Of a stretch of 64,000 bases of DNA, positions 39,193 to 47,104 are shown in pieces. This stretch comes from Streptomyces sp. GESEQ-4 (lineage in GTDB: Bacteria > Actinomycetota > Actinomycetes > Streptomycetales > Streptomycetaceae). The DNA is taken from assembly GCF_017948455.1 (NCBI RefSeq), contig NZ_JAFFSU010000008.1:124001-188000 (forward strand), in the 5' to 3' direction. Under the pieces are notes generated by a model. The model did no database searches. It was given only the letters and a program-made list of their open reading frames with translations, and was not told the origin of the DNA. A program made the position numbers and the translations under genes. Within the stretch, counting starts at the first letter, position 1, and each line of letters opens with the position of its first letter.

Positions 39193-39982
39193 CCGCGTCC
39201 TGCGGGACCCCGCGCTTCGCCGTCTGGATCTGCTCGTACACATGGGTGCGCAGCTCGGCGAAGCGCGGGGCGACCCGGGTGTGCAGCTGGTCGCGTTCGT
39301 CGGGCAGGTCGATCTTGAGCTGTTCCTGGATGACGGTGGGGGAGGAGGACAGGACGAGCACCCGCTCGCCCAGGTACACGGCCTCGTCGATGTCATGGGT
39401 GACGAACAGGATCGTGATGCCGCGCTCGCGCCACAGCCCTCGTACGAGGTCCTCCAGATCGGCGCGCGTCTGTGCGTCCACCGCCGCGAACGGCTCGTCC
39501 ATCAGCAGCACCCGTGGCTCGTACGCGAGCGCGCGGGCGATGGCGACCCGCTGCTGCATACCGCCCGACAGCTGCCAGGGATAGGCGCCCGCCGCGTCAG
39601 CGAGCCCGACCGATCGCAGCGCGTCGGCCACCAGCTCCCGACGCCGCGCCTTGCTCAAGTCCTTCTGCTTCAGGGGGAGTTCGACGTTCTCGCCGACCCG
39701 CATCCAGGGGAACAGACTCCGCCCGTACTCCTGGAACACGAACGCCATCCCGGGCGGTGGCCCGGTCACCTTCCGTCCCTCCAGCAGCACTTCACCGGCC
39801 GTCGGTGCGAGCAGTCCGCCCATGCACTTCAGCAGGGTCGTCTTGCCGCAGCCCGACGGGCCGACGAGACAGACGAGTTCTCCGGCGTCGACGGTGAAGG
39901 TGAGGTCGCGGACCGCCTCCACCCGGCGCCCCGACCCCTCGTAGACCTTCTTCAGGCCGGATACGGCAAGAAGCGCGTCCAT
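39161..39982 (-). CDS. ABC transporter ATPase, SsuB/TauB/NrtD type
   Basis: A 273-residue ATPase with Walker A GPSGCGKTTLL, Q-loop VFQEYGRSLFPW, signature LSGGMQQRVAIARAL, Walker B VLLMDEPFAAVD and the switch His in FVTHDIDEA. SsuB/TauB relatives drive import of sulfonates, nitrate, taurine or aromatic acids. ATG 39982 was preferred because an upstream frame lies within the permease gene. The gene is last of four in a transporter operon, and its 3' end overlaps the convergent glucanase gene by 32 bp with no terminator between them. Confidence 0.94.
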   Translation of the reverse strand: MDALLAVSGLKKVYEGSGRRVEAVRDLTFTVDAGELVCLVGPSGCGKTTLLKCMGGLLAPTAGEVLLEGRKVTGPPPGMAFVFQEYGRSLFPWMRVGENVELPLKQKDLSKARRRELVADALRSVGLADAAGAYPWQLSGGMQQRVAIARALAYEPRVLLMDEPFAAVDAQTRADLEDLVRGLWRERGITILFVTHDIDEAVYLGERVLVLSSSPTVIQEQLKIDLPDERDQLHTRVAPRFAELRTHVYEQIQTAKRGVPQDAVTKSDTPPPR

Positions 39983-40002
39983 GGACCGCCCTTTCGCGAG
40001 GT

Positions 40003-40782
40003 TCACGGCGACCGCCTGGTCGAGGCGCGCAGGCCGTGGTACCAGCCGAGCACGCGGCGCTCGACCAGCTGGAAGACGACGGAGAGGAGGAAGCCGAGCA
40101 GACCGAGCACGAGGATGCCGGTCCACATGTCGGGGATGGCGAAGCCGCGCTGGAACTGGACGATGGTGAAGCCGAGGCCGTTGCTGGCCGCGAACATCTC
40201 GCTGATGACCATGAGGATGATGCCGATGGACAGGGCCTGGCGCAGCCCCGCGAAGATCTGCGGGCTCGCCGAGCGCAGGACGACGTTGCGCAGCCGCGCG
40301 GTGCCCGTGATGCCGTAACTGCGCGCCGTCTCCACCATCACGGAGTCGACCGCGCGCACGCCCTCGACCGTGTTGAGCAGGATCGGCCAGACGCACCCGC
40401 TGGCGATCACGGTGACTTTCATCGTGTCGCCGATGCCCGCGAACAGCATGATGACCGGTATGAGGACCGGCGGCGGCACCGCTCGCAGGAACTCCAGGAC
40501 GGGTTCGCAGACCGCGCGCACGCGTCGGTAGGAGCCGATGACCGTGCCGAGTGCCACGCCGACGACCGCGGCGAGCGCGTAGCCGCCGGTCAGCCGGAGC
40601 ACGCTGGGCAGGACGTCGTCCTGGAGCCGGTCGGCGGTCCAGACGTCGGGGAAGGTCTTGAGGATCGTCCGCAGCGGCGGCCAGTACACGTCCGTGCTGC
40701 CGTCGGACGCCACCCACCAGCCCGCCACCAGCAGCGCGGGCAGCGCGAGCACGAAGAACACCCGCAGCAGCAGCCGCTTCAT
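40003..40782 (-). CDS. ABC transporter permease 2, SsuC/TauC type
   Basis: A 259-residue membrane protein of the SsuC/TauC family with about six spans (LRLTGGYALAAVVGVALGTV is one). The EAA-like coupling loop reads MVETARSYGITGTARLRNVV. The ATG overlaps the stop of the neighbouring permease gene by 4 bp. Most relatives work as homodimers, but here a second, clearly different permease is encoded next to it, so a heterodimeric channel is likely. The stop lies 20 bp before the ATPase start. Confidence 0.92.
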   Translation of the reverse strand: MKRLLLRVFFVLALPALLVAGWWVASDGSTDVYWPPLRTILKTFPDVWTADRLQDDVLPSVLRLTGGYALAAVVGVALGTVIGSYRRVRAVCEPVLEFLRAVPPPVLIPVIMLFAGIGDTMKVTVIASGCVWPILLNTVEGVRAVDSVMVETARSYGITGTARLRNVVLRSASPQIFAGLRQALSIGIILMVISEMFAASNGLGFTIVQFQRGFAIPDMWTGILVLGLLGFLLSVVFQLVERRVLGWYHGLRASTRRSP

Positions 40783-41552
40783 ACCGCCACCTCCCCGCGC
40801 ACCGACTGGTGCCAGGCCAGCGCCCGCCGCTCCACCGACCGCGCACCGACGTTGATCAGCAGCCCCAGCAGACCCGTGACCACGATCAGCGCATACATCT
40901 CGGGCACGGCCTGCGAGGTCTGCGCGACCCCGATGCGATTGCCCAACCCCGGGGCCCCGATGATCAGTTCGGCGGTGATGGCGAGGATCAGCGCGACGGC
41001 CGCCGCGAGCCGGATGCCGGTCATGACGTACGGCAGGGCGGTCGGCCACAGCACATGCCGGATCCGTGCCCAGGTGCCCAGGCCGTACGACCGTGCCGTC
41101 TCGTCGGCGACCGGGTCCAGGTCCTGGACGCCATACAGGGTCTGGATCAGCACCTGCCAGAAGGACGCGTACACGACCAGGAGCAGGACCGAGCGGAGTT
41201 CGTTGCCGTAGAGGAGGATCGCCAGGGGGATCAGGGCGACCGAGGGGATCGGGCGCAGGAACTCGATCGTGGAGGCCGTCGCCTCCCGCAAATAGGGGAC
41301 CACGGAGATGACCACGCCGACGACGATCCCCGCGCAGGCCGCGATCGCCAGGCCCAGCGCCCAGCCGGTGAGGGTGTCGCCGAGCGCCGACCAGAAGGCG
41401 CCGTCGGTGAGTTCACCGCCGAGCGCGTCGGCGATCCGGCTGGTCGGCGGGAAGTAGTCGTCCTTGACCAGACCGAGCCGCGGTACCGCCTCACCCAGGG
41501 CGAGGAAGGCCGCGAGCCCGGCCGCACCGAGTGCGGCGTTCACGCCCCTCAC
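40779..41552 (-). CDS. ABC transporter permease 1, SsuC/TauC type
   Basis: A 257-residue permease of the same family as its neighbour, with coupling loop DETARSYGLGTWARIRHVLW and a conserved ELIIGAPGLGNRI segment. Two in-frame GTG starts are possible: 41552, which overlaps the stop of the binding-protein gene (GTGA), and 41543. I prefer 41552 through translational coupling; neither has a well-spaced ribosome site. With the second permease it forms the membrane part of the importer. Confidence 0.9.
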   Translation of the reverse strand: MRGVNAALGAAGLAAFLALGEAVPRLGLVKDDYFPPTSRIADALGGELTDGAFWSALGDTLTGWALGLAIAACAGIVVGVVISVVPYLREATASTIEFLRPIPSVALIPLAILLYGNELRSVLLLVVYASFWQVLIQTLYGVQDLDPVADETARSYGLGTWARIRHVLWPTALPYVMTGIRLAAAVALILAITAELIIGAPGLGNRIGVAQTSQAVPEMYALIVVTGLLGLLINVGARSVERRALAWHQSVRGEVAV

Positions 41553-42523
41553 GGCAGCAGCGCGTCCAGGTCCGGCGTCTTCTTGAAGAGGCCGTCCTCC
41601 TCGCCCAGCTTCATCAGGGCTTCGATGGAGGCGCGGTTGGCCTCGGCCGGCCACTTGGGCAGGGTCACCTGCTCCAGGACGTCCGGCGGGATCTTCGTGT
41701 ACGTCGTCATGATCGCGCGGGCCTCGTCGGGGTGGGAGTCGGCGTAGGCCAGGGACTGGGCGGTGGCCTCCTGGAACTTCTTCACCACGTCCGGGTTCTG
41801 CTGCTGGTACTGCTGCGAGGTGAAGTACAGGGCGACGGTGAGGTCCGGGGCGATGTCGACCAGGGGAGAGGCGATCTCCACGCCGCCCTGGCTCCTGATC
41901 GTGGCGGTCGCCGGCTCGACCACGCACGCGGCGTCGATCTGTCCCTTGTCGAGCGCCGCGGGCATCTGGTCGAAGGCGAGCTCGACGAGTTGCACCTTGT
42001 CGGGGTCGCCGCCCGCCGCGCGCACCGACTGGCGCACCACGGTCTCGTTGATGTTCTTCAGGGTGTTGATGGCGACCTTCTTGCCCTCCAACTGCTTCGG
42101 CGAGGTGATCGAACTGCCCTTCTTCACCATCAGGCCGTTGAAGTCCTTGCCCTTCACGCCGGTCGAGGCGATGCCGTTCACCACGGCCTTGATGGGCACG
42201 TTGTTGGACTGGGCGACCATCAGCGAGGTCACATTCGAGAAGCCGAACTGGAACTGGCCGCTGACCACACCCGGCACGATCGCGGCGCCGCCCTGCGCGG
42301 GCGTCAGCTCCAGTTTCAGGCCGCGTTCACTGAAGAACCCCTTCTTCTGGCCCAGATACAGGGGTGCGACATCGACAATCGGGATGATCCCCACCTTGAC
42401 CGTGGTGGTGCCGCCGGACGAGGAGCCCGCATCCGACGCGTCACCGTCGTCGGACGAGCCGCACCCCGTCGCGGCGGCCAGAACGGGTAGGGCCGTGAGG
42501 CCGAGGAACAGACGACGACGCAT
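41549..42523 (-). CDS. ABC substrate-binding lipoprotein, SsuA/NMT1 type
   Basis: A 324-residue precursor with an Arg-rich N-terminus, hydrophobic core and lipobox AATGC (Cys 21), followed by a Ser/Asp/Gly linker. The body fits the SsuA/TauA/NMT1 group: VGIIPIVDVAPLYLGQKKGF at the start of the fold and ACVVEPATATI later. ATG 42523 follows AGGGGGAG. It is the first gene of a four-gene transporter operon and diverges from an IclR regulator and, beyond it, a Rieske oxygenase module. The ligand is therefore likely an aromatic acid or a similar small acid, by inference. Confidence 0.92.
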   Translation of the reverse strand: MRRRLFLGLTALPVLAAATGCGSSDDGDASDAGSSSGGTTTVKVGIIPIVDVAPLYLGQKKGFFSERGLKLELTPAQGGAAIVPGVVSGQFQFGFSNVTSLMVAQSNNVPIKAVVNGIASTGVKGKDFNGLMVKKGSSITSPKQLEGKKVAINTLKNINETVVRQSVRAAGGDPDKVQLVELAFDQMPAALDKGQIDAACVVEPATATIRSQGGVEIASPLVDIAPDLTVALYFTSQQYQQQNPDVVKKFQEATAQSLAYADSHPDEARAIMTTYTKIPPDVLEQVTLPKWPAEANRASIEALMKLGEEDGLFKKTPDLDALLP

Positions 42524-42645
42524 GACTCCCCCTGTGGGACCGGTCCTGGTGCTCCGAGAGGTTGTGCGCAGACTGTACGGGTGTGCTGTGTGGGAACGTA
42601 AAGCCCGTCCCGAGGCACGGTCAATGCCCGTGTCATCACAGGTCG

Positions 42646-42688
42646 TTGACAGGGCGAGATGTGCGCTCTTAGCGTGCGCACAGCGCAC
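42646..42688 (+). promoter_or_regulatory. Promoter and palindrome before the IclR gene
   Basis: TTGACA (42646-42651) is followed after 17 bp by TTAGCG (42669-42674), a plausible promoter. GTGCGCT (42661-42667) and AGCGCAC (42682-42688) form perfect 7-bp arms around the -10, and GTGCGCAC (42674-42681) is a palindrome between them. Autoregulation and control of the divergent transporter are inferred. Confidence 0.5.
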
Positions 42689-42714
42689 GTTCATGCGTCC
42701 GCCCGGAGGCCACG

Positions 42715-43530
42715 ATGCCCGCTGCACCCCGCGCACCGCACTTCGTCCGGTCCTTCGAGCGGGGTCTCGCCGTCATCCGCGCCTTCGACGCCGAGCATCC
42801 GGCTCTCACACTCAGCGATGTGGCCCGTGCCTGTGGACTGACCCGCGCGGCCGCCCGCCGCTTCCTGCTCACCCTCGCCGATCTCGGTTACGTCCAGACC
42901 GACGGCCGGCGCTTCCGCCTCACCCCGCGCGTGCTGGAGCTCGGCTACTCCTACCTCTCCAGCTTCACCCTGCCGCAGATCGCCGAACCGCATCTGGAGC
43001 AACTCGTCGCGCAGGTACGGGAGTCGTCGTCGCTGTGCGTCCTCGACGGCGACGACATCGTGTACGTCGCCAGGGTCCCCACCAGCCGCATCATGACCGC
43101 GTCCATCACGGTCGGCACCCGCTTCCCGGCGCACGTCACCTCCGTGGGCCGGGTCATCCTCGCCCATCTGCCGGACGAGGAGATCGAGCTCCGCCTCGCC
43201 CGCGCCGACCTGCGCCCCCTCACCGCCCGCACCGTCGTCACGGCGGACGCCCTGCGCGCCGAACTGCGCCGGGTACGGCGTCAGGGGCACGCCCTCGTCG
43301 ACCAGGAACTGGAGGAGGGGCTGCGATCGGTCGCCGCCCCGGTGCGCGACCGGGACGGCGAGGTGGTGGCCGGCGTGAACATCGCCGTGCACGCCGGCCG
43401 CAACTCCGTCGAGTCCGTACGCCGCGATCTGCTGCCCCACCTGCTCGCGACGGTCGCCCGGATCGAGGCGGACGTACGGATCACAGGTCCAGCACGAGCC
43501 GCTTCCCCCGGCACCGGGACACACAGATGA
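42715..43530 (+). CDS. IclR-family transcriptional regulator
   Basis: A 271-residue regulator: an N-terminal winged helix (SDVARACGLTRAAARRFLLT) and the IclR effector domain (CVLDGDDIVYVARVPT, GTRFPAHVTSVGRVILAHL, SVAAPVRDRDGEVVAGVNI). It resembles PcaR/PobR-type regulators of aromatic catabolism. ATG 42715 has GGAGG upstream. It diverges from the ABC importer and converges on the reductase gene, overlapping it by 50 bp at the 3' ends. The position between importer and oxygenase suggests it controls both and responds to their substrate. Confidence 0.93.
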   Translation: MPAAPRAPHFVRSFERGLAVIRAFDAEHPALTLSDVARACGLTRAAARRFLLTLADLGYVQTDGRRFRLTPRVLELGYSYLSSFTLPQIAEPHLEQLVAQVRESSSLCVLDGDDIVYVARVPTSRIMTASITVGTRFPAHVTSVGRVILAHLPDEEIELRLARADLRPLTARTVVTADALRAELRRVRRQGHALVDQELEEGLRSVAAPVRDRDGEVVAGVNIAVHAGRNSVESVRRDLLPHLLATVARIEADVRITGPARAASPGTGTHR

Positions 43531-44419
43531 GCATGGTCTCCCCGGCCTCGCGCTCCTCGTCCGTGAGGACCGAGTCGCGGTGGTCCGGGGTGCCCTCGAC
43601 GACATCGGTCTCACAGGTGCCGCAGGTGCCCTCGGTGCAGGAGAAGAGCACCTCGACACCCGCGGCCCGCACGGTGTCGAGCACGGAGACGTCCGCCGGG
43701 ACGGTGAGGGTGCGTCCGCTCTGCTGCAGGACGACCTCGAACTCCTCGTCGTCTCCGGTCCGTTGCTGCTCCTTCGGGCTGAACCGCTCGACGCGCAGCA
43801 CTCCGGCCGGGCAGCGCTCCTCCACCGCGTCCAGCAACGGCCCGGGACCGCAGCAGTAGACGAGGCTGCCCTCGGGAAGATCGTCGAGGACCGAGGAGAG
43901 GTCGAGCAGGCCGGCCTCGTCCTGAGGGGCGACGGTGACGCGGTCGCCGTACCGCCGCAACTCCTCGGTGAACGCCATGGATTGGCGGGTCCGGCCTCCG
44001 TACAAGAGCGTCCACTCGGCGCCCGCCGCCTCCGCCTCCGCCAGCATCGGCAGGATCGGCGTGATGCCGATGCCGCCCGCGATGAAGCGGTAGCGGGGTG
44101 CCGGGGCCAGGGCGAAGTGGTTGCGGGGCCCGCGCACGCGCACCTTGTCGCCCGGCCCCAACTGCCCGTGCACGTACGCCGATCCGCCCCGCCCGTCCGG
44201 CTCCCGCAGGACGGCGATGCGCCACGCCGAGCGGTCCGCCGGATCCCCGCACAGCGAGTACTGCCGCTCCAGCTCCGGACCCAGTACGACGTCGATGTGC
44301 GCCCCCGGCTCCCAGGCCGGGAGCTCCTCGCCCAGGGGATGGCGCAGGGTGAGGGCGAGCACGCCGTCGGCCGCGGACTCCGTGCGGTCGACGACGAGTT
44401 CGGCTTCGTACACGGTCAT
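43481..44419 (-). CDS. Oxygenase reductase subunit (flavin/NAD domain plus C-terminal [2Fe-2S]), VanB type
   Basis: The 312-residue protein has the phthalate dioxygenase reductase layout. An N-terminal flavin-binding barrel (RQYSLCGDP, here ERQYSLCGDP) is followed by an NAD-binding lobe (FIAGGIGITPILPML) and a C-terminal plant-type ferredoxin with Cys in VLFSCTEGTCGTCETDV. It passes electrons from NAD(P)H to the Rieske oxygenase encoded upstream. ATG 44419 follows GAGGAAG and overlaps the stop of the 56-residue gene. Its 3' end overlaps the IclR gene by 50 bp. Confidence 0.93.
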   Translation of the reverse strand: MTVYEAELVVDRTESAADGVLALTLRHPLGEELPAWEPGAHIDVVLGPELERQYSLCGDPADRSAWRIAVLREPDGRGGSAYVHGQLGPGDKVRVRGPRNHFALAPAPRYRFIAGGIGITPILPMLAEAEAAGAEWTLLYGGRTRQSMAFTEELRRYGDRVTVAPQDEAGLLDLSSVLDDLPEGSLVYCCGPGPLLDAVEERCPAGVLRVERFSPKEQQRTGDDEEFEVVLQQSGRTLTVPADVSVLDTVRAAGVEVLFSCTEGTCGTCETDVVEGTPDHRDSVLTDEEREAGETMLICVSRCRGKRLVLDL

Positions 44420-44586
44420 GAGTCGCTTCCTCGCGGCTGGTGTCCATCGGGGTGGCCCAGCATCCACTCCCACATCTCGATCGGGTCCTGGGCGGTGTGC
44501 TCGGCGCCGCAGTGACAGGTGCCGTGCAGGAGGTCGGTGCCCGGCAGCCAGTCGATGCGGTAGATCTCGCCCGTGGGGCTCGTCAC
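44416..44586 (-). CDS. 56-residue CHC-motif protein between oxygenase and reductase
   Basis: A complete small gene lies between the Rieske oxygenase and its reductase. The GTG at 44586 overlaps the oxygenase stop (GTGA) and has GGAGAGG 5 nt upstream; its TGA overlaps the reductase ATG (ATGA). The product has IDWLPGTDLLHGTCHCGAEH at residues 11-30 and EMWEWMLGHPDGH near the C-terminus. His21, Cys24, His25, Cys26 and His30 could bind a metal or sit next to an iron centre. The double stop/start overlap means it is made in step with both subunits. I recall similar small proteins beside actinobacterial vanillate-demethylase-like genes but cannot name a family. A role in assembly or electron transfer is inference. 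Confidence 0.8.
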   Translation of the reverse strand: MTSPTGEIYRIDWLPGTDLLHGTCHCGAEHTAQDPIEMWEWMLGHPDGHQPRGSDS

Positions 44587-45647
44587 TGGACCCTCTCCAT
44601 CGGCTTGTCGCCCTCCTCCACCAGCCGGGCGAGGATACGGCGGGCGGCCAGGCCGCCGGTGTCGATGTTGATGCTCAGCTCCTGGTACCCCGTCCGCTCG
44701 GTCCCGAGCGTCTTCTGGAGCAGGTTGAGGGCGTCGACGTCCTGCATGACGACGGTGTGGTTGTTGCCCCGCAGGAACTCGGTGACCTCTTCGTCGTCCG
44801 TCGCCCAGTCCCGGGAGACCATCCAGAAGTCGTACACCTTGCCGTCCGAGGACGGCGTGATGGCGTACGTGATCTCGGTGTGGAAGCCGTTCGGGTCGCT
44901 GCCGTCGGCCTCCGGCACCACGCCGACCGGGGCGATCCGGCTGTGCAGAAGATAGAGGCAGGGGGCGTGGTACTCGATGTCCTGCCAGCGGGTGATGCGG
45001 CCCTTGATGCCGGTGGACTTGGCGTAGAACGGCGGGCACTCGGCGTCGTCCATGTGCCGGCTGACGCGTACGATCCCCGCGCCCTCGTCGACCTCGGTGG
45101 TGATCGGCGTCTCGGCGACCTCGGGGGTGCCGATGTAACCGCCGTGCAGATACGTCTCGTGGGAGAGGTCGAGGAGGTTGTCGACGAGCAGGCCGTAGTC
45201 GGCGTCGATGGGCTCCATGCCGCGGACGGTGGTCCAGCCGGGGGCGTCGAGGTGCCGGGCGCGCGGGATGGTCTGCGGGTCCGCGTGCGCCGGATCCCCG
45301 ATCCACACCCAGATCAGCGAGTCCTGCTCGACCACTGGGTAGGAGGCGACGCGCGCCGTGCGCGGGATGCGTTTCTGCCCCGGCACGTACACGCACGCGC
45401 CCGTCGTGTCGTACGTGAAGCCGTGGTAGCCGCAGACGATCCGGTCGCCGTCGAGACCGCTCTCCGACAGCGGGTACCGGCGGTGCACACACCGGTCGTG
45501 CAGCGCGACGGGCGTCCCGTCGCCCTCGGTGCGGTAGAACACGAGCGGCTCACCAAGGATGCTCCGGCCGAGCAACTCACGCCCGACCTCGTGGCTGTAG
45601 GCGGCGACGTACCACTGGTTCCTGGCGAAGGCGGTCATGTGCGGCAT
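44583..45647 (-). CDS. Rieske non-haem iron oxygenase, VanA type
   Basis: A 354-residue oxygenase. The Rieske cluster ligands are visible as DRCVHRRYPLSESG and RIVCGYHGFTYD (CxH and CxxH). The mononuclear iron site is DLSHETYLHGGY (His-x4-His), with a later Asp expected in the C-terminal domain. The family demethylates or hydroxylates aromatic acids; vanillate O-demethylase is the best known relative. ATG 45647 has GGGAG 8 nt upstream. It heads an operon with the 56-residue protein and the reductase. The substrate cannot be assigned, but the neighbouring IclR gene and SsuABC-type importer suggest an imported acid. Confidence 0.93.
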   Translation of the reverse strand: MPHMTAFARNQWYVAAYSHEVGRELLGRSILGEPLVFYRTEGDGTPVALHDRCVHRRYPLSESGLDGDRIVCGYHGFTYDTTGACVYVPGQKRIPRTARVASYPVVEQDSLIWVWIGDPAHADPQTIPRARHLDAPGWTTVRGMEPIDADYGLLVDNLLDLSHETYLHGGYIGTPEVAETPITTEVDEGAGIVRVSRHMDDAECPPFYAKSTGIKGRITRWQDIEYHAPCLYLLHSRIAPVGVVPEADGSDPNGFHTEITYAITPSSDGKVYDFWMVSRDWATDDEEVTEFLRGNNHTVVMQDVDALNLLQKTLGTERTGYQELSINIDTGGLAARRILARLVEEGDKPMERVQ

Positions 45648-45779
45648 CGTTGCGGCTCCCGTCTTTGGGTGATGGCGACATCGTCCGGAAGGGCGTGGCG
45701 CCACCGCAATACCTCTTCCGCCTCACGGAAGGTTCTGAGGAAACTTCCTGTTCAGGGAGGGTGCTCGGGTCGTATGCCT

Positions 45780-45936
45780 TGTCGTCCTGGAGGTCCGAGC
45801 TGTCGTCCCTGCCTGCGAGTTGGCGTGTGGTGAGTTCGCAGATGTGGGGAGAGGGGGTGACGAGCGGGGTGCCCGCGGCGGTGGCCGCGGTCTGGATCTC
45901 GCAGGCCTCGTCCAGGTACGGGCGTGGCGAGGCCCC
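45780..45936 (-). pseudogene. Unidentified coding remnant
   Basis: On the minus strand one frame keeps strong third-position G/C bias for about 50 codons (YLDEACEIQTAATAAGTPLV, then TPSPHICELTTRQLAGR) but has no start, ribosome site or full domain. It lies between the oxygenase start and the broken amidohydrolase, in DNA that otherwise shows no gene. It may be the tail of a deleted gene; I cannot name the family. Confidence 0.4.
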
Positions 45937-45941
45937 CGCGC

Positions 45942-46330
45942 CTACCTCGCCTCCAGCCAGAACGCCTTGCCCTTCGAGGTCACTTCGCGATGGTCGGGGG
46001 AGCCGCCGATGGCGGTGCGCAGATGGTCCCGTGAGTTCTCCGCGAGTGTGCGTGCCCGGTCGAGGTCGATGCCGAGCGGTTCACCTCGGTGCTTCAGCAC
46101 CCTGCCGTCGACGAGCACGGTGTCGACCTCGCCGCGGCCGGCCTGGAACACCAGCGTGGCGATCGGGTCGTTCACCGGCTACAGGACGGGGCTGTTGCCG
46201 CTCACCAGCACCAGGTCGGCCAGTTTGCCGGGGTGATCGAGCCGAGGGAGTCAGCCATTCCGAGCGCGTGCGCGCCACCCATGGTGGCCGCATAGAGCAC
46301 GTCTGCGGTACGCAGGGCGTTGTTCGCGAG
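45942..46330 (-). pseudogene. Amidohydrolase (TRZ/ATZ or cytosine-deaminase-like) C-terminal fragment, frameshifted
   Basis: The translated remnant reads ALRTADVLYAATMGGAHALG then SLGSITP, where the frame is lost at about 46229-46233, apparently by one missing base in a C/G run. In the restored frame it continues GKLADLVLVSGNSPVL, meets an in-frame TAG at 46179-46181, then PVNDPIATLVFQAGRGEVDT and VLVDGRVLKHRGEPLGIDLD to a normal stop at 45942. This is the C-terminal part of a metal-dependent amidohydrolase. The N-terminal two thirds, with the catalytic HxH, are gone; upstream sequence (46331-46547) does not resemble the family. It is not functional. Confidence 0.85.
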
Positions 46331-46547
46331 GGGTACCCCGGCGCTCCACCATGCGCAGGTGTCGCCGGACATGGCTTCAGGTGTCGCAATTCCATCTCTG
46401 ATGCCGATCGGTTCGACAAAGGGCATGTGTTGGACCGACCGGTCAAGTCATGGTCCGGGGGAACGGATATCGGCTGCTGTGATCAGCCAACCTCCGTGAC
46501 TTTGGCGCCAGTTGACGCGCTCAGCCTCTACACCCGGTCCGGTCCTC

Positions 46548-46943
46548 TCAGGCAGCGGCCGGTGCGGCGGTCAGCAGTTTGCCCATGGCTGCCAGCACTG
46601 ACGGCTCCACGCGGTAGTACACCCAGGTACCGCGCCGCTCGGACGTCAGCAGGCCGGCCTCCTTGAGCTTCTTCAAGTGGTGGGACACGGTCGGCTGGGA
46701 CACGCCGACATCGGAGATGTCGCACACGCACGCCTCGCCGCCCTCGTGTGAGGCGACGGCGGAGAACAGCCGCAGCCGCACCGGATCGCCCAGCGCCTTG
46801 AACATCCGCGCGGCCGTCTCGGCCTCCTCGGCGCTGAACGGACGCTCGGTCAGCGGCGGGCAGCAGGGGGCCACGGCCTCCGACGCCCCGGATGCCCCGG
46901 ATGCCTCGGGGGCGAGCAGGGGCAGCACCTTCGTATTCGACAT
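46548..46943 (-). CDS. arsR: ArsR-family metalloregulator
   Basis: A 131-residue ArsR/SmtB repressor with helix-turn-helix VGVSQPTVSHHLKKLKEAGL and a Cys pair in ACVCDI on the recognition helix side, the arsenite-binding position of classic ArsR. A further CC pair sits in the N-terminal tail (VAPCCPP). ATG 46943 has no ribosome site, and the leader is expected to be only a few nt long from a promoter with TTGACA at 46981-46986 (minus strand). It diverges from the flavoprotein gene arsO. Two copies of the probable operator lie between them. Confidence 0.9.
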   Translation of the reverse strand: MSNTKVLPLLAPEASGASGASEAVAPCCPPLTERPFSAEEAETAARMFKALGDPVRLRLFSAVASHEGGEACVCDISDVGVSQPTVSHHLKKLKEAGLLTSERRGTWVYYRVEPSVLAAMGKLLTAAPAAA

Positions 46944-46946
46944 GCA

Positions 46947-47086
46947 TCTATGTTGACATACATCGAACCAAGGCGCGGAGTGTCAAGTCGCACTCCATGA
47001 ACCAGCCGTGGATTCGATAAATGTCTATGTTGACGCTCATCGAATCAGGTGCCATGCTGGCCGCGCAAGCCATCGACAGATGTCGA
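46947..47086. promoter_or_regulatory. ArsR operators in the arsR-arsO divergent region
   Basis: The 21-bp pattern TCTATGTTGACnnnCATCGAA occurs twice in the same orientation, at 46947-46967 next to arsR and at 47024-47044 next to arsO. The second lies inside a perfect 8-bp palindrome, GATTCGAT (47011-47018) with ATCGAATC (47039-47046), and contains a -35-like TTGACG. A third palindrome, TCGACA-GA-TGTCGA (47073-47086), lies 18 bp before the arsO start. Sites overlapping both promoters fit repression by ArsR. Confidence 0.7.
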
Positions 47087-47104
47087 AATACCAAGGAGTC
47101 GACC

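Noticed and set aside
46436..46455. TTGGACCGACCGGTCAA as a TetR operator
   Set aside because: Symmetry is only partial and no TetR gene is adjacent; it may be left over from a deleted promoter.
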